Assembly (NCBI GenBank): GCA_018105865.1
Contig: CM030851.1
Span: forward strand, 7,964,828-8,028,827
Origin: Metaphire vulgaris
Taxonomy: Eukaryota > Annelida > Clitellata > Crassiclitellata > Megascolecidae
DNA: 64,000 bases
Direction of reading: 5' to 3'
Made by a program: the position numbers and the translations under genes. The notes under the pieces were generated by a model. That model made no database searches. It saw only the letters and a program-made list of their open reading frames with translations, and was not told the DNA's origin. Below, one piece after another: positions 45,277-55,400 of the stretch; position 1 is the first letter of the stretch, and each line of letters begins with the position of its first letter.

Positions 45277-45759
45277 GTGAGTTCAACTGCAGTCTGAGTC
45301 CGGAATTTCCCACCTTCTTCCGACTCCAGCTGATGCCTCAGAACGAATACCAGATCCAGACGTCCCTTCCACTCGACCGCGAATCTCAAGAGACGCACCG
45401 CCTGGCGCTCACCTGTCAGGACGACGGCAGCCCACCTCTCCGATCTCAGGCACACCTGGACGTCCAGGTAACGGACTGTAACGACAACGGACCGCGGTTC
45501 GAACAGCCGACCTATTCGACCGACCTGTACGAGAACAACTACGTCGGGGTCGTCATCACTCGACTGCAGGCGACGGATGCGGACGTCGGCGACGGAGCCC
45601 GGGTGTCCTATCGTCTGGAATCGGAAGACGTGCGCAGGTATTTCGACGTCAACCGGGAGACGGGAATCGTCGCCGCCAAGGTGTCTCTCGACTACGAGCA
45701 GACGAAGAACGTTCGGTTTCACGTTTTGGCGGTCGACGGAGCGCCGCCCTATCGCACAG
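45277..45759 (+). CDS. Protocadherin exon 3 (rest of EC4, most of EC5)
   Basis: Acceptor CCCCGCAG, phase 1; donor GTAAAG, phase 1. It completes SGSNG-EFNCSL, a protocadherin hallmark (D-x-x-SG-x-NG-x-x-x-C). It continues LPLDRESQETHRLALTCQDD, GSPPLRS, VTDCNDNGPRFEQ (EC4/EC5 linker), ENNYVG, LQATDADVGDGARVSY and LDYEQTKN, and ends APPYRTG. The linker has Cys in place of the usual Val in DVNDN (DCNDN); the calcium-binding Asp/Asn residues remain. Confidence 0.92.
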
Positions 45760-45799
45760 GTAAAGTATCAGTCGGACGACGTAGATAAACAATCACGTG

Positions 45800-45943
45800 C
45801 AGGGTTATTTCTAGGATTATCAATTTGGGGGTGTCCGTAACTTCTAGGGAAAATAAGGTCACCCATAGCTGAGATGGAGGGTTGGGGTGTCGGTCTCAAA
45901 TTGAGGGTGTTGGATGGGTGTTAGGGGTGTAAAGATATCCCTG
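45800..45943. mobile_element. MITE, CAGGGTTATTTCTAGG family, copy 2
   Basis: Perfect palindromic ATCACGTG duplication at 45792-45799 and 45944-45951. Termini CAGGGTTATTTCTAGG and AAGATATCCCTG as in 37428-37658, with a shorter interior and only a vestige of the shared core (AAAATAAGGTCACCC). Confidence 0.92.
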
Positions 45944-45951
45944 ATCACGTG

Positions 45952-46299
45952 ATTTCAAGTGGTTTAGGAGGCTAAGTTAGCCGAAAAAGTTAAAGGCATA
46001 GTGCCGTACTCGAACGAGCGTAGGGTCCGGCGCTGATCTCCGTGTACGCAGGTGGCTCGCCGCCGTTAATCTAGAGTGGGTTGCCACCACTTTCTCTAGA
46101 CCCGCGTTTTAGCTTCGCAGCTTAATGCTGCTACCAATTTATCGACGCCTATGAGCGATGAACGGCTCTTTTGGCCGCCGGCACCACGGCTACAGTGTAG
46201 ATCCAGGAATGGTCACCCATCCAAGTACTAACCGCGCTTGTCGTTGCTTAACTTCGGTGTTCTGACGGAAACCGGTTGAACAACGCCAAATAGGCCGCA
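45952..46299 (-). mobile_element. 5S rRNA-derived SINE, copy 2
   Basis: On the minus strand, from about 46299, the 5S-like head (complement GGTCACCCATCCAAGTACTA at 46211-46230, continuing with ACC) leads into the same body as 121-430. It ends with the CTTAGCCTCC and TAAACCACTTGAAATCAC tail seen at 8565 and 22978. The GCTTAACTTCGGTGTTCTGA stretch also follows 5S. It has the full head-body-tail order of a SINE. Confidence 0.8.
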
Positions 46300-46547
46300 T
46301 CTGTGTGAAAACCACTGCAATATCTCTCCACATTAAATAGATAAGACGAACAGTTGAGACAGATCGTCACGAGTGATTAATATGCAATGTCCATTGATAA
46401 ATGGCTCGTTGATAACTAGTACTAATATTCAACTATACATTGATCATTTTAAATGCATAATTATAAAAATACAGATTAATTAACATATAAATCAATTATT
46501 GTCATTAACAGAATATGGATGCATATTTTTAAAAATTCGTGACGTAG

Positions 46548-47008
46548 GAATTGCGTTGGTCGACGTCACCGTTCTGGACGTCAACGACGAACGTCCCCAG
46601 TTCTCTGTTTCGGCGTACTTCTTCGGCGTCGAGGAGAACCAGCGGCCGGGCGCCGAGGTCGGTCGCCTGAGTGCCTTCGACAGGGACGATCCTCCCTTCA
46701 ACCGGTTTTCCTTCTCATTTCGTCTCAGCACCACCGCCGCCTCGGACGTCTTCGGCGTCGACCCGAAGTCCGGCCGAATAGCCACGACGCAGGTCCTCGA
46801 CCGCGAGGCCGTAGACGGGTACTCGTTTGCGGTCGTCGTTCGCGACGACCTCGCCCCGTCGATGACGTCGGTGGCTGACGTCACGGTTCGCGTCGTCGAC
46901 GTCAACGACCACGCACCTGTCTTCGTCTGGCCACCGGCGACGGACGAACAAAACGAAAGCGCCGTTATCAACCTGTCGGTCGTCCAGACAGACTCCTTCA
47001 TTGCTCAG
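46548..47008 (+). CDS. Protocadherin exon 4 (end of EC5, EC6, start of EC7)
   Basis: I chose the acceptor GACGTAG ending at 46547 because it gives APPYRTG-IALVDVTVLDVNDERPQF, the expected end of a cadherin repeat; an upstream AG at 46510-46511 would add about 12 atypical residues. EC6 contains VEENQRPGAEVGRLSAFDRDD, GVDPKSGRI, LDREAVDGYSFAVV and VVDVNDHAPVFVWPP. Donor GTGATA at 47009, phase 0. Residues DERPQF and DHAPVF show the usual linker variation. Confidence 0.9.
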
Positions 47009-47080
47009 GTGATATCGATCATCTTCTAAACGTTTTATGTCGTCGTCGTCGTAGTCGTCGTCATCGTCAACGTCGTAATT

Positions 47081-47508
47081 AGGGACTGTCCATTAATTAC
47101 GTCAACAAAATAGGAGAAGGCGTTTTAAAAGTTTGACAGTTGTTGTTGACAGGGGCAGTGGGCTCCAAGAGAAGTTGACGTCAACAGTTTCATTTTTTAC
47201 AAATGATCAAATAGGAAATTTCATGGAATAGGCCTACTGTTTATTACAACGAAAAAAATACAAGCAAAAAAACGGTCATCACCACCACATTATGACACTT
47301 GATGAATAAAAATAGGAAAAAAGGAAATCACTTCAAAATAATGACCTTCTAAACTTTTTATGGGACTCGTCGCTGATCTTATTGGGGGGGGGGTGCCAAA
47401 AGTTTTTGACAAAATTATAGGGAGTCACTGAAAGTTGACAGTTGTTGACAAGGGGAGGGATAAAAAAATTGCCCCAAAATATTTGACCTACTTAATGGAC
47501 AGCCCCTT
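47081..47508. mobile_element. MITE with GGGGCTGTCCATTAATTA termini, copy 2
   Basis: The left end is AGGGACTGTCCATTAATTAC, the right end CTTAATGGACAGCCCCT. It aligns with 23303-23735 along its length, including the shared core (ACAAGC, A-run, GGTCATCACC at 47261-47283). The target duplication is not resolved. It lies in protocadherin intron 4. Confidence 0.85.
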
Positions 47509-48046
47509 ACCACCACCGCCATCACCGCCACCACTACTACTACCACCACTACCGCCATCATCAATAGGTTTTGGATTTAGTACTCTTTCTTGGCGCTCTG
47601 TTTTAGTGACAGTTTTCTTTATCCAAACCGTAAAGTTTTAATCCCGAATATCTTAGCATCAGGATTCAGGACCTGCAATTATTTTCTCCTAAATTTCGAA
47701 TTAGGCAATTCCTTGCAATTATTTTCTTATTATCTTGTAATCGTTCAAAAGTTACCCAACACAACTTAGAGACTTAATCTCAGAGAGCTCTTCATCTCGC
47801 TCATCAGTCATGTTACAGGCAAACAAAGTTCGTATTCGACTAAGGAGTTTCACAGTTTCAAAAAACACTTGAAACAAATTTGGATGGATTTAATTAAATC
47901 GAAAATCTGCTAGTAAAGAAGCGTTAGACAGTGAATCCCAAAGAGCAGACGTTCTGTCGACGTCTAAAAATAGACGATGACGCAATCGCTTTGGCACCTG
48001 GTAGGCTGGTACCTGCGCTCCTTCAACGCTCTCTTCTCTGTCACAG

Positions 48047-48832
48047 GTAAACGCCGTCGACCTGGACGCAGGACCAAACGCCGTCATCACCTACGTCATC
48101 GAATCCGGAAACGAAAACAACTGCTTCCTAATCGACGGCCGCTCAGGACAGATCACCTGGAACCCCGATCAAACCCTCACCGCCGACCCCACGTTCTTCC
48201 GACCTTCCGACAACATGACCTTCACGCTGACCCTGAAGGCCGCTGACGGCGGGTCACCGTCCCTGACGGGCGTCACGTACCTCAGGCTGATGACCGATCG
48301 GCGGACGGCGGTGCTGATGGGGCGGCAGCGAGCGAAGAACTCGACGGTCGACGGGGAGCGGGAGCTGTTGGCGATCGTCGTCGGCGGTCTGTCGGGCGTC
48401 GTCGGGCTCGTCACGACCATGTCCGTCGTCGTCGTCTGCTTTCGATGCTGTAGACGATCGAATCTTCGTAAGACCGAAGAGAAACTCCGCCACGCGCAGA
48501 CGTCGCTCGGCGTTCTAGAACCGTGTTCGGCGAAAAAGGAACAACCGACGACAGCGGAGTTTCTGAAGAAGGGAGGTTACCTTGCGAACGCCGAGAGTTC
48601 GTCGGGGGGAGGAGGAGGAGGAGGAGTCGACGATGACGAGGACGATGTCGAACACGGGGAGGTAGCGGCGGCGGCGGCGGCGGCGAGCGGCTCTTGCTCT
48701 ACGCGTCGCAGTGTCTTCAAGTGCTTCTCGTCCGGTCGGGTCACTGAAATCGGGTCGGTCGACGTCAATGACCTGACGTCGATCGAAGCCAACGAGAATA
48801 ATTTCAACAAGGAGAAAGCGGACGATAAATGG
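48047..48832 (+). CDS. Protocadherin exon 5 (rest of EC7, membrane helix, cytoplasmic start)
   Basis: Acceptor TCTCTGTCACAG, phase 0; donor GTAAGA at 48833, phase 0. It reads VNAVDLDAGPNAVITYVI, LKAADGGSPSLTG, then the membrane helix AIVVGGLSGVVGLVTTMSVV followed by VVCFRCCRR as stop-transfer. The tail carries KTEEKLRHAQTS, a Gly7 run, an acidic DDDEDD run and an Ala7 run, and ends KEKADDKW. The five exons total 2,946 nt, 982 codons, with about seven EC repeats as in delta-1 type protocadherins. Further cytoplasmic exons are expected downstream. Confidence 0.92.
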
Positions 48833-48870
48833 GTAAGACACACGCAAACGTCGTCATCATCGTATCGATG
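48833..48870 (+). other. Possible read-through terminus of exon 5
   Basis: If the donor at 48833 is not used, the frame continues 12 codons (VRHTQTSSSSYR) to a TGA at 48869-48871 or adjacent. Intron retention would give a short-tailed isoform. This is only a possibility from the reading frame. Confidence 0.3.
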
Positions 48871-49247
48871 ATGTCATTTCTATCGGCGGATTGATCACAG
48901 AAATCACGCAGTTTGTAAGTTAATTGACCGACTGACTCAGTCAATCATCACGTCTTCTGGCTAGACAGTGAATGAACGCGTTGGCGTGACTGTTCGAATG
49001 GGCGAGTGAGTAATTGAGTGAGTCGGTCCATCGTTTCTTTGGGCGAATAAATAAACATTAAAGTAGCATGATAATTACTAAGTAAGTAAGTAATTGATCA
49101 GTGGTGGCTATGTTCGGGAAGTGCTGAACGTTGTGGCGCTACGGAATGAGTGCGACAGGATTTTTTGATGAAATCCATTTTCCAATCAATTTGCTTGAAC
49201 GCTGAGCGATTATTGTACGGACATGTTTCAAAGTTACTGCTAAACAG

Positions 49248-49294
<47 letters not shown>
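49248..49294. repeat. (CAT)n microsatellite
   Basis: About 15 CAT units. The 48871-49247 interval shows nothing but a few short (AAGT)n and TGAGTGAG runs. Confidence 0.9.
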
Positions 49295-49298
<4 letters not shown>

Positions 49299-49604
49299 AA
49301 TCGCATAGCCAGCTGGGGCCGTTGCGTTGCTCTGGGACCGGAATCAGTCGCATTGGTCCATCTAAACAGACTTAAAACAGTGACTCAGAGAGAGAATAAT
49401 GATCGCAAAAGAACAGTATCCGACACAATAGAACTGATATGGAGTCAGTTACACAAATCGTTCTCTATTTCTCTCCGTGGATCTTCTTCGGTTGCTGTGG
49501 AATAATAATGCCGCGATTTAGTGCGATTTATTAAAAATGGCGCGTGAGGAAGATTGATTGTCTCTTTCTCACTTTGTGAAGTAAACTCATTTGACGCGAT
49601 TTAG

Positions 49605-49664
49605 ATTTTGACGGCGACAAAGACACCGAACTTAGGCCAGAGTCCCCCCCAGACGTCGCTCCAA
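49605..49664 (+). CDS. Candidate small protocadherin cytoplasmic exon
   Basis: A 60-nt segment between an AG at 49603-49604 (GCGATTTAG) and a GTAAAC donor at 49665. It is open in the phase required by exon 5 (0 to 0) and encodes ILTATKTPNLGQSPPQTSLQ. There is no family motif to confirm it. Plausible by position, phase and splice sites only. Confidence 0.35.
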
Positions 49665-49681
49665 GTAAACCTCTGTCCAAA

Positions 49682-49710
49682 ATCTCTCTCTCTCCCTCTC
49701 TCTGTCTCTC

Positions 49711-49741
<31 letters not shown>

Positions 49742-49814
49742 GTCTCTGTTTCTCTCTATCGCTCTCTGCATTAACTGACCGAAATCTGTCTGTCTGTCTG
49801 TCTCTGTCTCCGTC

Positions 49815-49845
<31 letters not shown>

Positions 49846-49942
49846 CTCTGTCTCTGTCTCTATCTCTGTCTGTCTCTCTGTCTTTCTGTCTCTCTGTCTC
49901 TCTGTCTCTCTCTCTGTCTCTCTCTGTCTCTCTCTGTCTCAG
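49682..49942. repeat. (TCTC)n/(TCTG)n pyrimidine tract
   Basis: About 260 bp of TC, TCTG and TCTCTG units; a second block at 50366-50435 (ATCT then GTCT units). The intervening 49943-50365 has no confirmed exon. Confidence 0.9.
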
Positions 49943-50438
49943 CCCAGGCGCGCTTAAGCGAAGGCTTAGCGACGCTCAAACGGACGTCTTAAAATCGAAG
50001 TTAGAGACAGATTTTTTGCCGGAGCAATAAATACTCATCTGGGGAAAAGTTTGTCTCCCCTCTTCTGATCTTCCGCGGATGTATCTTCTTCTTGACCAGG
50101 GCACCCATGATGGCGCTTCTAGGAAATGCTACCGCTGCTCGTTTTTCACGCTCTAATCCGAGTCTCGTATTGACGAAATAACGAGAGAGACGCAGCTGCT
50201 TCTGCCGTCTTTAGACTCAAATTCGCTGTCTCAACGGAGCGATAGACGTCGCTCTGTGCGCTGAGACTGGCGCCACATCAATTCACTCGAACTGCAGCCG
50301 AAATCCATCGCTGCGTTAAAACTTCTGTTCTTCACCGACGAACAGAAATCGCTGCTGTGACATATTTATCTATCTATCTATCTATCTGTCTGTCTGTCTG
50401 TCTGTCTGTTTCTGTCTGTCTGTCGGTCTGTCTCTCTG

Positions 50439-50649
50439 TCCAGTGGCGTAGCGAGGGGGCAGAGGGGGCGAAGCGCCCCAGGCGGCACTTGCTCTAGGGG
50501 CGGTACTTTCGAGATTTCTTAGATTTTTTGCTTGTCAGAGACTTTTTGGAGAGTTGATAACGTTTTTTTGCTTGTCAGACTTTTTCGGAGAATTGAGGGC
50601 GGCACTTTTTTTCTTGCCCCGGGCGGCACTTTGCCTCGCTACGCCACTG
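50439..50649. mobile_element. hAT-like MITE in a TCTG tract
   Basis: The left end CAGTGGCGTAGCGAGG and right end CCTCGCTACGCCACTG are perfect inverted repeats, flanked by TCTCTGTC at 50431-50438 and 50650-50657. Internal GGGCGGCACTT blocks. Two inverted copies of the shared core (TTTTTTGCTTGTCAG at 50524 and 50565). Confidence 0.92.
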
Positions 50650-50737
50650 TCTCTGTCTGTCGCTGTCTGTCTGTCGGTCTGTCTCTCTCTCTCTCTCTCT
50701 CTCTCTGTCTGTCCGCCCGTTCATCCATCGATTCATC

Positions 50738-50806
<69 letters not shown>
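50738..50806. repeat. (ATT)n tract, left part of a split microsatellite
   Basis: The ATT tract is interrupted at 50807 by the CACTA-ended transposon and resumes at 52770-52797. Confidence 0.92.
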
Positions 50807-50807
<1 letters not shown>

Positions 50808-52765
50808 ACTATGTAACACAATTTTTGTTCCTGGCTTCTAAGTGTTATATTTCAGTTGCCTATGTATAAAGGATCTGCAAACATGGCTATATTCATCATT
50901 ATATTTGCTTTCATGAGCACAGCTTACAAAAGTTGTTTATTTATACAATGGAAAAAGGTGCATTTTTTCTTCTCGAGAAGGAACATTATGTACTGATTGC
51001 AAATAAGCAACAACAGTCAAAATTACTTAAAAGCATTCAGAAATGAGCTGCTTTTCGAGATTTGTGGCTGTACTGTCAATAACTTTTTCCATGAAGACTT
51101 CAGACATAGTCCCCCATGGGCTCCATCACGTGTTTGTTATACCGTCCCTGGTAACGACGTTCAAAGTCCAGCCCAAGTTTTCCTTGAATTTGTCAAGGCG
51201 GGCATGAGGAATATGTACTTTCAGGGACATTTTGCATCTAATTTTGGCATAGTTCTTTACGAGAGACTGGTTCAGTCTCTCATAGTTTTCAGCCTTGTGG
51301 TTGCCAAGAAAGCCATACAATACTGCAACGAAACTGTTTCAAGACCCTTTCTCCGCGCTATTCAGCTTCTTGGCGAATACATCACGCTATGTGACCTTCT
51401 TTATCTGTGGTCCGACGAAGATACCAGCTGCGACTTTTGCCTCCGAAAGCTGTGGAAAAAGATCTAGGAGGTATTTGGAAGCTGCGGATTCCTTGTATTG
51501 ACAAATTACTTGATGAGGCTTAACGTGATGTATGAGCATCGTTCGACGGTCTATCAGCAGCTCCCATTTGATGCTGTTCTTACCTGTGGTGAACTCGGTC
51601 AGCTGTGGTCAATCCCTTTTACAATAGCGGGCCTCAGACCTCAGTGTCCCGGTTGTTCTAGAGGCAAAAAAACGAGGAAATCTTGTGAAACCGCCTTGCA
51701 GGCCCATCAGGAATGTCACCATTTTGAAGTCTCCAGTGACTTAACAGCCATAGTTGTCATACTCCAAGACACTCAGCAACATCTTGACACTGGTGTAGTC
51801 CTCTCTGAGGTGTAGGTGCACAAAGTGAGCCACGGGGAGAGACAAGTACTTGTTACCATTATGAAGTAGCATGGCTTTGAGGTTCTTGGATGACCTCTCT
51901 ATGAATTGGCACCATCACTCAGGTTAAAGGTGATTGCTATGGCCTCGAAAAGACCAGTGACATTGCTGCAGAAGCACAGCCCATCTAGCTGACTGAAGAA
52001 TTTGGAAAAACGTTCGTGACGCTTTCTATGTTCTGTCACCTGCACGCTTTCATCCAACAAGTTCCACTCCTTGAGCCTAGATGTCAGAAGCTCAGCATTG
52101 CACTTGGTGAGACCAGGGTCTCTGATCAGGTTGTTGAGATCTTTCTTATTGGGAAGTACGGCTTTCTCATCTCAGCCTTATCTGTGCAATTGTATTCTGG
52201 ATCTGAAATATCTTCCTCGCTGTCTGCCTTTACGCACTCCTCTGAAGACAGTTGAGCCCTCCCCTGTAGGGATGGGAATGGGAGATCAGAGCCCCAGGGT
52301 ACCAGTGCGATGAAAGCGTAGCAGAATGCATTTGCTGGCTGCAAGCAATGCCTTGATGCCATCTAAATCAAATTTTTCTGGTCACTATTCGCTTACTCAG
52401 CAACAAGATACACTAGTACGTTGGCTTAAGGAACCTGCTCTCTTAAAAGTTTATGAATGCAACTGAAAGCTCCCAGAAAGTGCAACAGGGTTCTAGAAGA
52501 TTCCAGAAGGTTATAGAAAATTCTGTTCATATATAAAAACTTATGGACAGCTTGCAATGTTCCAGAATAATAAGTATGTCTGCTCAGCTTCGAATGTGAA
52601 CCGAGAATGTTTTCTATAATACATGAATTTCAAAATATCATTGCCCTGACCCCAAAAGCAAATTCAGTTTGGAACAACAACTGTTTTCTAGTTAGTTTAG
52701 GCATAAGGGACTAGGAAAACAAGCTATAAACCCAGGAACAAACAAAAATATTTTTTTTGTTACGT

Positions 52766-52769
<4 letters not shown>
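50807..52769 (-). mobile_element. CACTA-ended DNA transposon carrying an uncharacterised protein gene
   Basis: The left terminus is CACTATGTAACACAATTTTT then GTTCCTGG (50807-50834). The right terminus, read inward from 52769, is CACTACGTAACA then, after an AT-rich expansion, TTTTTGTTTGTTCCTGG. TTA flanks both sides (50804-50806 and 52770-52772), consistent with the 3-bp duplication of CACTA/EnSpm elements, though the ATT-repeat target makes it non-unique. The 1,963-bp element encodes, on the minus strand, a decayed copy of a protein family widespread in invertebrate genomes (next entry). Confidence 0.82.
50985..52195 (-). pseudogene. Decayed repeat-borne protein of unknown function, candidate transposase
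   Basis: Reading the minus strand downward from 52195: KKDLNNLIRDPGLTKCNAEL, SRLKEWNLL, FFSQLDGLCFCSNVTGLFEA, then (frameshifted) KAMLLHNGNKY, LPVAHFVHLREDY, TGDFKMVTFLMGLQGGFTRF, then IFVGPQI, FLGNHKAENYERLNQSLVKN, MSLKVHIPHARLDKF, ENLG and RYQGRY. These blocks, in this order, belong to a family I recall from many invertebrate genomes as uncharacterised proteins (MSLK-H-HLD-F-NLG and RYQG blocks). Multiple frameshifts and stops make this copy dead. The TIR context suggests a transposase. Confidence 0.75.
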
Positions 52770-52798
<29 letters not shown>

Positions 52799-52874
52799 TG
52801 TCTTCTTTGTTATGGTAAATGTAATGACATCAGTGATAGATGAACAAGGCTGAGTCTTCATACAGTATTAGAAG

Positions 52875-53095
52875 TCAGGTGGAACCTCTCTCCTCTGTGA
52901 TTCTATTCTTCCTGTGAGCGTGTGTCGTACTCTGCCGGAGATTGTCTCTTGATGGCCAATTTCCTTCCGGATCAATTGGATTTCTATCGAGCATCAGTGT
53001 TCCGCAGTCTTCATCGCCACTGTGAACATGCGCCCTAAACGGACTAGAAGACGCATTTAACGCAGTGCAATCAGACGAATAAAATGTGTCCCCGT
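52875..53095 (-). other. Unassigned open frame of about 74 codons
   Basis: A minus-strand frame in non-repetitive sequence (YGDTFYSSDCTALNASSS onward, through HVHSGDEDCGTLMLD) ends at a TGA near 52875. No family is recognised, and splice sites are not convincing. It could be a terminal exon or chance. Confidence 0.25.
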
Positions 53096-53104
53096 ACATT
53101 AGGC

Positions 53105-53106
<2 letters not shown>

Positions 53107-53181
<75 letters not shown>
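53107..53181. repeat. (TA)n-(GA)n compound microsatellite
   Basis: TA units to about 53150 pass directly into GA units. Confidence 0.95.
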
Positions 53182-53623
53182 ATGTCGTATGTCATTCTCT
53201 GTCGGTTATAACAGAGACTTAGCGACTGAATTTTGGACATCGAAGATGAAGAGCGCTTTGTCTTAATCCGAATAAAGAGACCGTTCTGAATAAATGACAG
53301 CCTATATATATAGCGGCTGAAACATAAGTCACCGGACTAAATAATGTCGTCTAACGTGGGGGGAGGGGGTGGGGTGGGGGAGGGAAGAAGATCGATCTCA
53401 TACTGAATGAAAATGGGGGCCTGGATGCAGTGAAAGGTGGGTCTCGATTCGTGAACTGCGTGGGCTCCTCTCTTCCAGACTATAAACTGCATGGGAATAA
53501 TATGCGTCGCTGACATGAGGCTATGACGGTGATCATCGAAAGATATGAATTCGTTCTGTTTTTCTAACCTAATTTAATGATTAACTGTAGCAACTGCGTC
53601 ATCTTTTGCAGTACTATCAGGAG

Positions 53624-53796
53624 CAGGGCGCGATTTGTAGGGGGGAAGAGGGGATTCCCCCCCACTGCCCAACTGCATCCCCATACTGCTACATCCCCCA
53701 CCACTACATACCCCCACTGCTACACTTCCCCAACAACTACATCCCCCCAAGCTTGACATATTCCCCCCACTGCTCCAGGTCACAAATCGCACCCTG
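53624..53796. mobile_element. MITE with CAGGGCGCGATTTGT termini, copy 1
   Basis: Perfect ATCAGGAG duplication at 53616-53623 and 53797-53804. The right end is ACAAATCGCACCCTG. The interior is C-rich with repeated CTACATCCCCC units. It is the reverse complement of 55955-56131. Between 53182 and 53615 only a G-rich run near 53360 stands out. Confidence 0.93.
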
Positions 53797-53824
53797 ATCA
53801 GGAGTACCATCTGGAGTGCCATCT

Positions 53825-53893
53825 GAACATCATCATCATCAACATCGTCGCCATCATCATCATCATCAGCAACATCATCATCATCATCATCAT

Positions 53894-53967
<74 letters not shown>
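53825..53967. repeat. (CAT)n microsatellite
   Basis: About 140 bp of CAT with a few CAG and CGT units. Confidence 0.95.
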
Positions 53968-53999
53968 GTGGTAAATGTTTAGATAGGTTCCTTGCTTCA

Positions 54000-54420
54000 G
54001 AGGACGCCATTTTTCTCTGTTTTGTGTTCTTTGCTTTAAGATGAAATACTTTCTGTTTGAATTTCGATTTTCATTTTCGTCCTCATAGTTAAGTGTTTTC
54101 ATCTTTGGTCTTTCTTGCGGTTTCTTTCCTTCTGTTCTTGTCCTTTGCTGCTCTTCTAGGCAGAGAGTTCTCTCTCTATAGGAATCCGTTCTGTCCAGTT
54201 GCGTTGTTTGCTTTCGATCTCGCGTCTGATAAAGCGTTAAGGACTTCTTCCTTCGATTTTCGTTCAGTTCCACTGATGTTTCCATCCGTATCCACGCCAA
54301 CATTCCAACTGCCTTTAAGTTCTTCCTGTCAGCTGTTCTTATGTCCCACTGCAAGATTGTGGTTTCGACAAAGCCTAGATGCCTCTTCAGATCTCTGCTG
54401 AGATCTTTTTTCAACGGTTC
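54000..54420 (-). pseudogene. Possible LINE tail relic
   Basis: The minus-strand frame includes RTADRKNLKAVGML, ENRRKKSLTLYQTR and EGKKPQERPKM, spaced like the LTAEDRRRLEAFEM to EGKRGRGRPR region of LINE C-termini, but the match is poor in any one frame. Alternatively it is a chance frame beside the CAT repeat. Confidence 0.35.
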
Positions 54421-55390
54421 TCACCGTTTGCCGAGAACTTCCTTTCTCTTCCCACGAATACTCTTCTGTTTTTCTCCCTTCGTGTCTTCACAACGGCTAG
54501 GATTCAATTAATAGATAGCCTAGATTGATAAATCCGTGTATTAGAACTGGTGCTATAAAATGCGTAGTTATTATTTATCATTAGCATCAGTGTGTGTAGT
54601 CTTTGCCTTGAATATAGCTTCTGCGTTGAAATGACTCTAAATATCAGGGTTATATTCGTTGGCGTAATTTATGTCGTCTGCTCCGAGATTACTTTGATGT
54701 TCGTCACAGAGGCAGCGACCGTCTTCTCTTGAAAGTTACGATTAGAGGTCGACCTCTCGGCCGACGTTGGCCACTAATTCTAAGAAGCCGGCCAATATGA
54801 AACATCAAGCAATTCATTTTGCTTGATACAATTTTCAGAAATTTTTTCTTGATATAATTTTCAGAATTCCTTTATCTTTTTCGGCGCAGCCTTCGATGTA
54901 AGAAATCATGCGCCTAAATCTTAACTTTAGACAGTCTTAGAAGTAACAACAATATTATTTTTCTAGAAGCTCAAAATCGCTTCGTCGTCATAATTTCTAT
55001 GCTAAAAACAGCACAGCAAAGTCTGTGGTGAGCATAGTTTAGAAAAATTTCTCAGAATTTGGTAAAGAAGAAAAACTTCTCAGCTTATACTATTGCGCTT
55101 TCAATTTCCGACTTTAAATTTCTCATTTTCTCACTACAATATACGACCTTTCAGCTACGCGCTTTATTTAGAGTCCGACTGCGCGCCTACAGAAAGAATG
55201 TCAATTTTCTGTATCTATGAATGCACACTCTAATCTGGATCATCAGTACCAGAATGACATACTTGGTTAAGTATTTATGGTGACGGTGTGCCTTGTTCGT
55301 CTTATCGAACTTTCCTCTCGTACGAAATCTGTCGCTGCAGCTGCGCAGTCTTATCTGATAAGATATGTAAGCCATGCATACTGGGAAAGA
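54420..55390. other. No recognised gene
   Basis: Mostly unique AT-rich sequence. The segment GTATTAGAACTGGTGCTAT at 54539-54557 recurs in the 3' untranslated region of the adaptor gene (17894-17912) and is probably a retroposon tail. Confidence 0.5.
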
Positions 55391-55400
55391 TATATAGCAT

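Noticed and set aside
45096..45722. A 208-codon minus-strand open frame
   Set aside because: Antisense shadow of protocadherin exon 3, extended through the (TC)n tract as Arg-Glu repeats.
46499..46547. Upstream extension of protocadherin exon 4 to the AG at 46510-46511
   Set aside because: It would insert about 12 residues unlike a cadherin strand, whereas the acceptor at 46547 gives the expected repeat end.
50100..50160. A terminal protocadherin exon beginning GTHDGASRKC
   Set aside because: An acceptor-like TTGACCAG and an open frame to a stop exist, but the segment is short, unlike any known tail and follows repeats. The evidence is too thin to call.
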